A stretch of 64,000 nt of DNA from Geobacter sp. DSM 9736 (GTDB lineage Bacteria > Desulfobacterota > Desulfuromonadia > Geobacterales > Geobacteraceae), in contig NZ_LT896716.1 of the NCBI RefSeq assembly GCF_900187405.1, positions 3,720,753 through 3,784,752 on the forward strand, given 5' to 3'. This document shows positions 60,402 through 64,000 of this stretch, one piece after another. Position numbers and translations under genes: made by a program. How positions within the stretch are numbered: the first letter of the stretch is position 1; each line of letters starts with the position of its first letter. The notes beneath the pieces were generated by a model. It worked only from the letters and a program-made list of their open reading frames with translations. It was not told the origin of the DNA and searched no databases.

Positions 60402-62522
60402 TCAAAAGAGCGCGATTACCACGCCTGTGGCCACCGCAATCTGAAACAGTATCTGGGTGATGTCCTTCACGTTGCGCATCCAGGCAACACGTTCGATCTT
60501 TTCCGGGACCACTATGGTGTCGCCGGAACCGACCCCGTTCCCCGGCCTGAAGAAGCTGCCGCACGCCTTGACCGCGGTGCCGTCGGCCTGCAGGATGTAG
60601 ACGTTGTCTTCGTCGGCATTGGGTGCATATCCTCCGGCAAGATCTATGTAGTGCCGATAGCCCTCAGCAGGGTCGTGAACGAAGGCGCTCTGGTTGAATA
60701 CCGAACCTATGACCTGTACGGTATTGGGATCTGCGGGAATGAAGATCGCGTCACCCTGTTCCAGTTCGATATCGTGGGAGGTTCCCCGGATGAGCGCCGG
60801 CTCCCTCATGTTCAGCGCGATCCTCCCCTTGGCCCTGGCAGACTTGAGCTGGTTCACAAAATGCCGCTTCTGCTCCATCTCGATCTGGACCATACGCGCC
60901 TCGTCCGGGGAGGAGGCGGTTGCGGCCTGTGCTGTCCCTGCCGAAATCAAGTCCCGCTCCAGTCGCTCGACCATTTCGTCTATCTGCTTCTGCTGAAGCT
61001 CCCGGACCTTCTCCCGGGTGAACACCGCTCCCCGCACATGGGCCCGCTCGGTGAATCCGCCGGCACGCTCCAGAACGGAGGAGAGCCGCTCCCCTTTCTT
61101 CAGTGTATAGGTCCCGGGGAACCTCACCTCGCCGCCTATGGTTACGGTGCGGTTGCCGCTCCATTCCGGGATCGGCCGCACGAAGAGCGTGTCGTCCCTC
61201 TGAAGGAGCAGGTTGCTCTCTTTCTCACCCTTGGCGGCCCGGTCCAGATCTATCACCAGAAGGTCCGTCCTTGGCCCATCCTGTGTTACCGTGACCCTCG
61301 CCAGCTCCGCCTGCTTGGAGGCGAAGTAGCGAAGTCCCCCGGCCAGTGCGATGACATCCTGGACCCTTGTCGTTTCAGGGTTCACCGCATATTCGCCCGG
61401 ATATGCCACCGCGCCGGAGACGTTGATGGTGTGCGGAGCGTCCACGACGGGGAAGATACGCGCCATGTCCCCGTCCTGCAGGAGGAAATTCTTCTCCCTG
61501 CTGGTCTCGATGTCGATGAGATCCCCTTCGAACAGGGTCCTGAACTGTCGATCCTGCACCCGCTGCATCTGGACGCGCCCCTTGAAAGCGTTTCCGGTGA
61601 GGCCTCCGGCCATCCGGATCAGATCGAGGAGCCTGGTTTCCCCCTTCAGCTCGTAGATAGCGGGCGTTTTCACATTGCCTGCGATGCCGACGAGGGGGCC
61701 GATGGGCGGGATGAAGATCACGTCCTCGGGCATGAGCCTGATGTCCCGGGTTTTGTCCCCGTTCAGCAGAAAGTCGTAGAGGTCGAAGGTGACGACCGTC
61801 TGACCGTTCCGCTTCACCTGGATGTTCCGCATGGAGCCGGTCCGGGAGGGGCCGCCCCCTTCCAGGAGGCCGTTGATGATGGTGGAGAGGGAAGAGACGG
61901 TGTAGGCGCCGGGGCGCTCGGCTTTGCCGACCAGATAGATCCGCATGCTCCGGAGCGATCCCATGCTCACGTTCATCTCGAAGCCGGTGTAGTACTTGGA
62001 GAACTTTTTGTGCAGGACCTCCTTCAGTTCCCTGAAGGTGAGGCCGGTAACACCGAAAACTCCCGCCTTCGGAAGGCTGATATTGCCGTCGTTATCCACC
62101 ACGACGTTCCAGCTCCCTTCGATCTTCCCCCATATCTCGATCTTGATGGCGTCGCCCGGACCGATCACATAGTCCGGCCCAACGGGTACATGCTGGCCTG
62201 GGGCGAAAGAAGAGGGTGCCTTGTCGAAGAGATCGTATCCGAACTGCTTCAGGGCGTCAGGCGCGGCTGACGGGGATTTCCTGTGGTCTTCGGCTGCCGG
62301 TTTTTCTTCTGCTCCGGGAGCTTGAACGGCGGCTGGTTTCATCTGGGGAGAAGCCGGCTGCTGGATCGAGGAGGGCAAGCGGTCCGGCCTGTGCTGAGAC
62401 GCCTCCGGCTGCTGCGCCGGTCCTCCAAACGGTAGAGGCGCTTCCTGCCCGCGGACGGGTATCGAGAAGGTTGCAAGGAGGACGAGGGATACGAGGAAAT
62501 ACCACAAGCACTTCTGTTTCAT
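60402..62522 (-). CDS. Polysaccharide export protein with SLBB repeats (Wza-like)
   Basis: 706-residue exported protein with a signal peptide (about 1-25), a Pro/Gln-rich linker (about 30-90), a poly-export domain (about 115-200: YVIGPGDAIKIEIWG) and several SLBB domains (for example VGKAERPGAYTVSSLSTIIN near 198, VGIAGNVKTPAIYELKGETR near 280, INVSGAVAYPGEYAVNPETT near 367, IGGEVRFPGTYTLKKGERL near 463, IGSVFNQSAFV). It probably forms the outer-membrane polymer channel. A C-terminal span (about 690-706) is visible. First gene of the locus; AAAGAGGTCAC before ATG at 62522. Confidence 0.92.
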   Translation of the reverse strand: MKQKCLWYFLVSLVLLATFSIPVRGQEAPLPFGGPAQQPEASQHRPDRLPSSIQQPASPQMKPAAVQAPGAEEKPAAEDHRKSPSAAPDALKQFGYDLFDKAPSSFAPGQHVPVGPDYVIGPGDAIKIEIWGKIEGSWNVVVDNDGNISLPKAGVFGVTGLTFRELKEVLHKKFSKYYTGFEMNVSMGSLRSMRIYLVGKAERPGAYTVSSLSTIINGLLEGGGPSRTGSMRNIQVKRNGQTVVTFDLYDFLLNGDKTRDIRLMPEDVIFIPPIGPLVGIAGNVKTPAIYELKGETRLLDLIRMAGGLTGNAFKGRVQMQRVQDRQFRTLFEGDLIDIETSREKNFLLQDGDMARIFPVVDAPHTINVSGAVAYPGEYAVNPETTRVQDVIALAGGLRYFASKQAELARVTVTQDGPRTDLLVIDLDRAAKGEKESNLLLQRDDTLFVRPIPEWSGNRTVTIGGEVRFPGTYTLKKGERLSSVLERAGGFTERAHVRGAVFTREKVRELQQKQIDEMVERLERDLISAGTAQAATASSPDEARMVQIEMEQKRHFVNQLKSARAKGRIALNMREPALIRGTSHDIELEQGDAIFIPADPNTVQVIGSVFNQSAFVHDPAEGYRHYIDLAGGYAPNADEDNVYILQADGTAVKACGSFFRPGNGVGSGDTIVVPEKIERVAWMRNVKDITQILFQIAVATGVVIALF

Positions 62523-62551
62523 GTGACCTCTTTCGACTACGATCCGTCCCC

Positions 62552-62567
62552 CCCCGGCTGACCGGGG
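62552..62567. other. 5'-leader hairpin of the export gene
   Basis: CCCCGG (62552-62557) and CCGGGG (62562-62567) form a 6-bp stem with a 4-base loop, 30 bases upstream of the export-gene start. It could affect translation start. Confidence 0.35.
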
Positions 62568-62640
62568 CCTCCATCGGACGGACCAGCACTGCAGTCAATT
62601 CATTAAATGTGAAGATAAACTATCGCCAGGTGGGTTTTAA

Positions 62641-62673
62641 CTATACTACGCTAATTATAAAAATCTAGTATAG
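62641..62673. promoter_or_regulatory. Dyad CTATACTA-N17-TAGTATAG at the exopolysaccharide promoter
   Basis: A perfect 8-bp inverted repeat with an AT-rich 17-base centre lies 119-151 bases upstream of the export gene. On the minus strand each arm contains a -10-like hexamer (TATACT and TATAGT). Likely promoter plus operator region of the exopolysaccharide locus. Confidence 0.55.
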
Positions 62674-62728
62674 CGCGAAAAATTTATCCAGGGAGGGGGG
62701 AAGGCTTGTAGCGGGTCAGGTTGGTGTT

Positions 62729-62758
62729 GGGCGGCTGCCCTGATCGAAGCAGCCGCCC
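62729..62758 (-). terminator. Hairpin after the HAF-repeat gene
   Basis: GGGCGGCTGC (62729-62738) and GCAGCCGCCC (62749-62758) form a perfect 10-bp stem with a 10-base loop, 15 bases after the stop. No T run follows, so termination may need a factor. Confidence 0.6.
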
Positions 62759-62773
62759 GGATGTATGTGAAGA

Positions 62774-63967
62774 TTAATTTACCAGCTTCCTAACGGGCAG
62801 ATCCCCTGGTATGCCGAAACCAGGTACTACCGCGGCACTAGTCATATTCCGGGGCGTCCAGAGTATGGCGATCTCCCCATTGGTACCGGCTACCTGTCCG
62901 GAGGCGTTTATGGCTGCTGCTGTTGTGCTCCCCCCGAAAAGGGATGGAAGATACGACATCGTTCCCTCTTTCCAGATGAAAGCACGCAAGGGCGCAGTCG
63001 TACGGGGAATGAAGAGATCGCCGACGATGGTGCCACTGTTGTTCATGTCCTCAGTTGTGCTGGCTGTATAATTGTCGAGGGTGCCGAGATAGGTCGTAAT
63101 ACCATTCTGCCATTGATATGCATATGGACCTCCCGGATCAGCGTAGTTGCCCGCGGTCTGCCCGAGTGCGTTAAATGCCGTGGGACAATTGGCGTCACCC
63201 CCTGGTCGGTCAGCAGCGTCGTAAGTGTCGATCCACAGGCCGTTTTTCAGCACGTAGCCGTGCCTCACGCGGGGGAAGGGTTGATGGCCGCATCCTGCGA
63301 CGTCTCCCTGCTCGTTGATTAAAACATCGATCCAGTATCCCCAAGCATCGGAGTTGAAGAAGTTGGGCACATAGCCCAGGTCGGTAATCCGATTGTTCTG
63401 CCAGAGGAAGATGCGGCTCCCGCCGGTGCTGGTGCTGGTGCTGATGCCTGCTATCCGGCCTGAGTTGTTGATGTCGTAGGCGCTGCTGACACTGTGTCCT
63501 GCGAGCGTGCCCAAGTCTGCCATTACTCCGTTCTTCCAGAGGAAAGCGTGTTTCACGCCGGCGGCAGTCTCACTCTCTCCGACCACTTCTCCCGAGTCGT
63601 TCAAGGCGCGGGCCGAAGCCGTGCGGCCGCCGAGTGTTCCCAGATCGGTCAATACGCCGTTGTCCCAGATATAGGAGCGCCCTTCCTGAGTACCGATTAC
63701 CTGGTCGGCGTTGTTTATCGCGACGATATCGAATATTCCCATGTCGGTCATCATGCCGTTCCTCCATAAGAATGCATGCATTTCCTCGGCTGCAGTGCCG
63801 CTCTGGCCTGCCACAGTACCGGCATCGTTCATGGCGACCGCTTCACTCCACGAGCCGCCGAGAGTGCCGAGGCCGGTAACGCTGAAGAGATCTGCGGTGT
63901 AGGCGTCCGGCGCCAACAACGAGGTAAAGAGGCATATCAATAGAGATAATCTCAACCGCTCCGCCAT
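62774..63967 (-). CDS. Secreted HAF-repeat protein
   Basis: 397-residue exported protein with a signal peptide (about 1-24) and about six degenerate repeats of 40-55 residues of the HAF type. Each has G-LGG...A-A-ND-G-VVG-S...HAFLW-NG...DLG (for example LGTLGGRTASARALNDSGEV, and HAFLWKNGVMADLGTLAG). This fold family is extracellular and of unknown function. The start ATG at 63967 has GGAGGTGGAG upstream; an in-frame ATG at the window edge is not needed. It reads toward the exopolysaccharide locus in the same direction, with a hairpin between. Confidence 0.85.
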   Translation of the reverse strand: MAERLRLSLLICLFTSLLAPDAYTADLFSVTGLGTLGGSWSEAVAMNDAGTVAGQSGTAAEEMHAFLWRNGMMTDMGIFDIVAINNADQVIGTQEGRSYIWDNGVLTDLGTLGGRTASARALNDSGEVVGESETAAGVKHAFLWKNGVMADLGTLAGHSVSSAYDINNSGRIAGISTSTSTGGSRIFLWQNNRITDLGYVPNFFNSDAWGYWIDVLINEQGDVAGCGHQPFPRVRHGYVLKNGLWIDTYDAADRPGGDANCPTAFNALGQTAGNYADPGGPYAYQWQNGITTYLGTLDNYTASTTEDMNNSGTIVGDLFIPRTTAPLRAFIWKEGTMSYLPSLFGGSTTAAAINASGQVAGTNGEIAILWTPRNMTSAAVVPGFGIPGDLPVRKLVN

Positions 63968-64000
63968 TGGCTCCACCTCCACGGAAGTTTTGACTCCCAT

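Noticed and set aside
1-64000. CRISPR array, tRNA, rRNA or prophage
   Set aside because: No regularly spaced direct repeats, no tRNA-like cloverleaf string, no rRNA core, and no integrase or phage structural genes were found by reading.

Overview
The window looks like chromosomal DNA of a GC-rich deltaproteobacterium of the Geobacter group (Desulfuromonadia/Geobacterales). The reasons are the gene content (FolE2, MlaE-F-D, a clustered 2-oxoglutarate and pyruvate dehydrogenase region with an Aquifex-type aconitase and a LonB-like protease, a PrkA/DUF444/SpoVR operon, split ChrA genes), strong Shine-Dalgarno sites, and many short inverted-repeat elements between genes. This placement rests on recognition of families and gene order; no database was searched. 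There is no rRNA, tRNA, CRISPR array, transposase or phage gene that I can see.

Layout. 176-9833 (minus strand): a DUF2064 glycosyltransferase, folE2 and queC (7-deazaguanine/queuosine and folate precursors), mlaD-mlaF-mlaE (retrograde phospholipid transport), lon, and an ABC-F ATPase. 10077-13711 (plus): RNase E/G with a long basic tail, the crcB fluoride channel with a DUF190 partner, and a small two-cluster ferredoxin. 13833-28295 (plus): a central-carbon block, sucA-sucB-lpd-aconitase then pdhA-pdhB-pdhC-lipB and a LonB-like protease. It is interrupted by three inverted-repeat elements. The block supplies E1, E2 and E3 of the oxoglutarate and pyruvate complexes, plus the octanoyltransferase that starts lipoylation of both E2s. 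28363-30686: a GT2 glycosyltransferase and a split chromate transporter pair.

30943-38489 (plus) is the most interesting unit: prkA, a DUF444 VWA-like protein, spoVR and a second, divergent PrkA-type AAA+ protein. They sit behind a well-formed sigma-54 type promoter and end in a bidirectional terminator. 38599-48198 is mixed: twin 80-residue secreted or membrane proteins, a divergent polysaccharide deacetylase, a B12-binding radical SAM protein, an MtfA-type zinc peptidase, a second radical SAM protein, a two-domain DUF1540 protein, a secreted OB-fold protein, an RNase Z-like hydrolase, and an Ig-like lipoprotein.

48391-62522 (minus) is a complete Wzx/Wzy exopolysaccharide locus. It has a SLBB export protein, a chain-length regulator, flippase, polymerase/ligase, initiating phosphoglycosyltransferase, four glycosyltransferases and two methyltransferases. 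A secreted HAF-repeat protein lies upstream in the same direction at 62774-63967. Most genes on both strands are tightly packed. The only gene-free stretch over 300 bases is 39132-39453.
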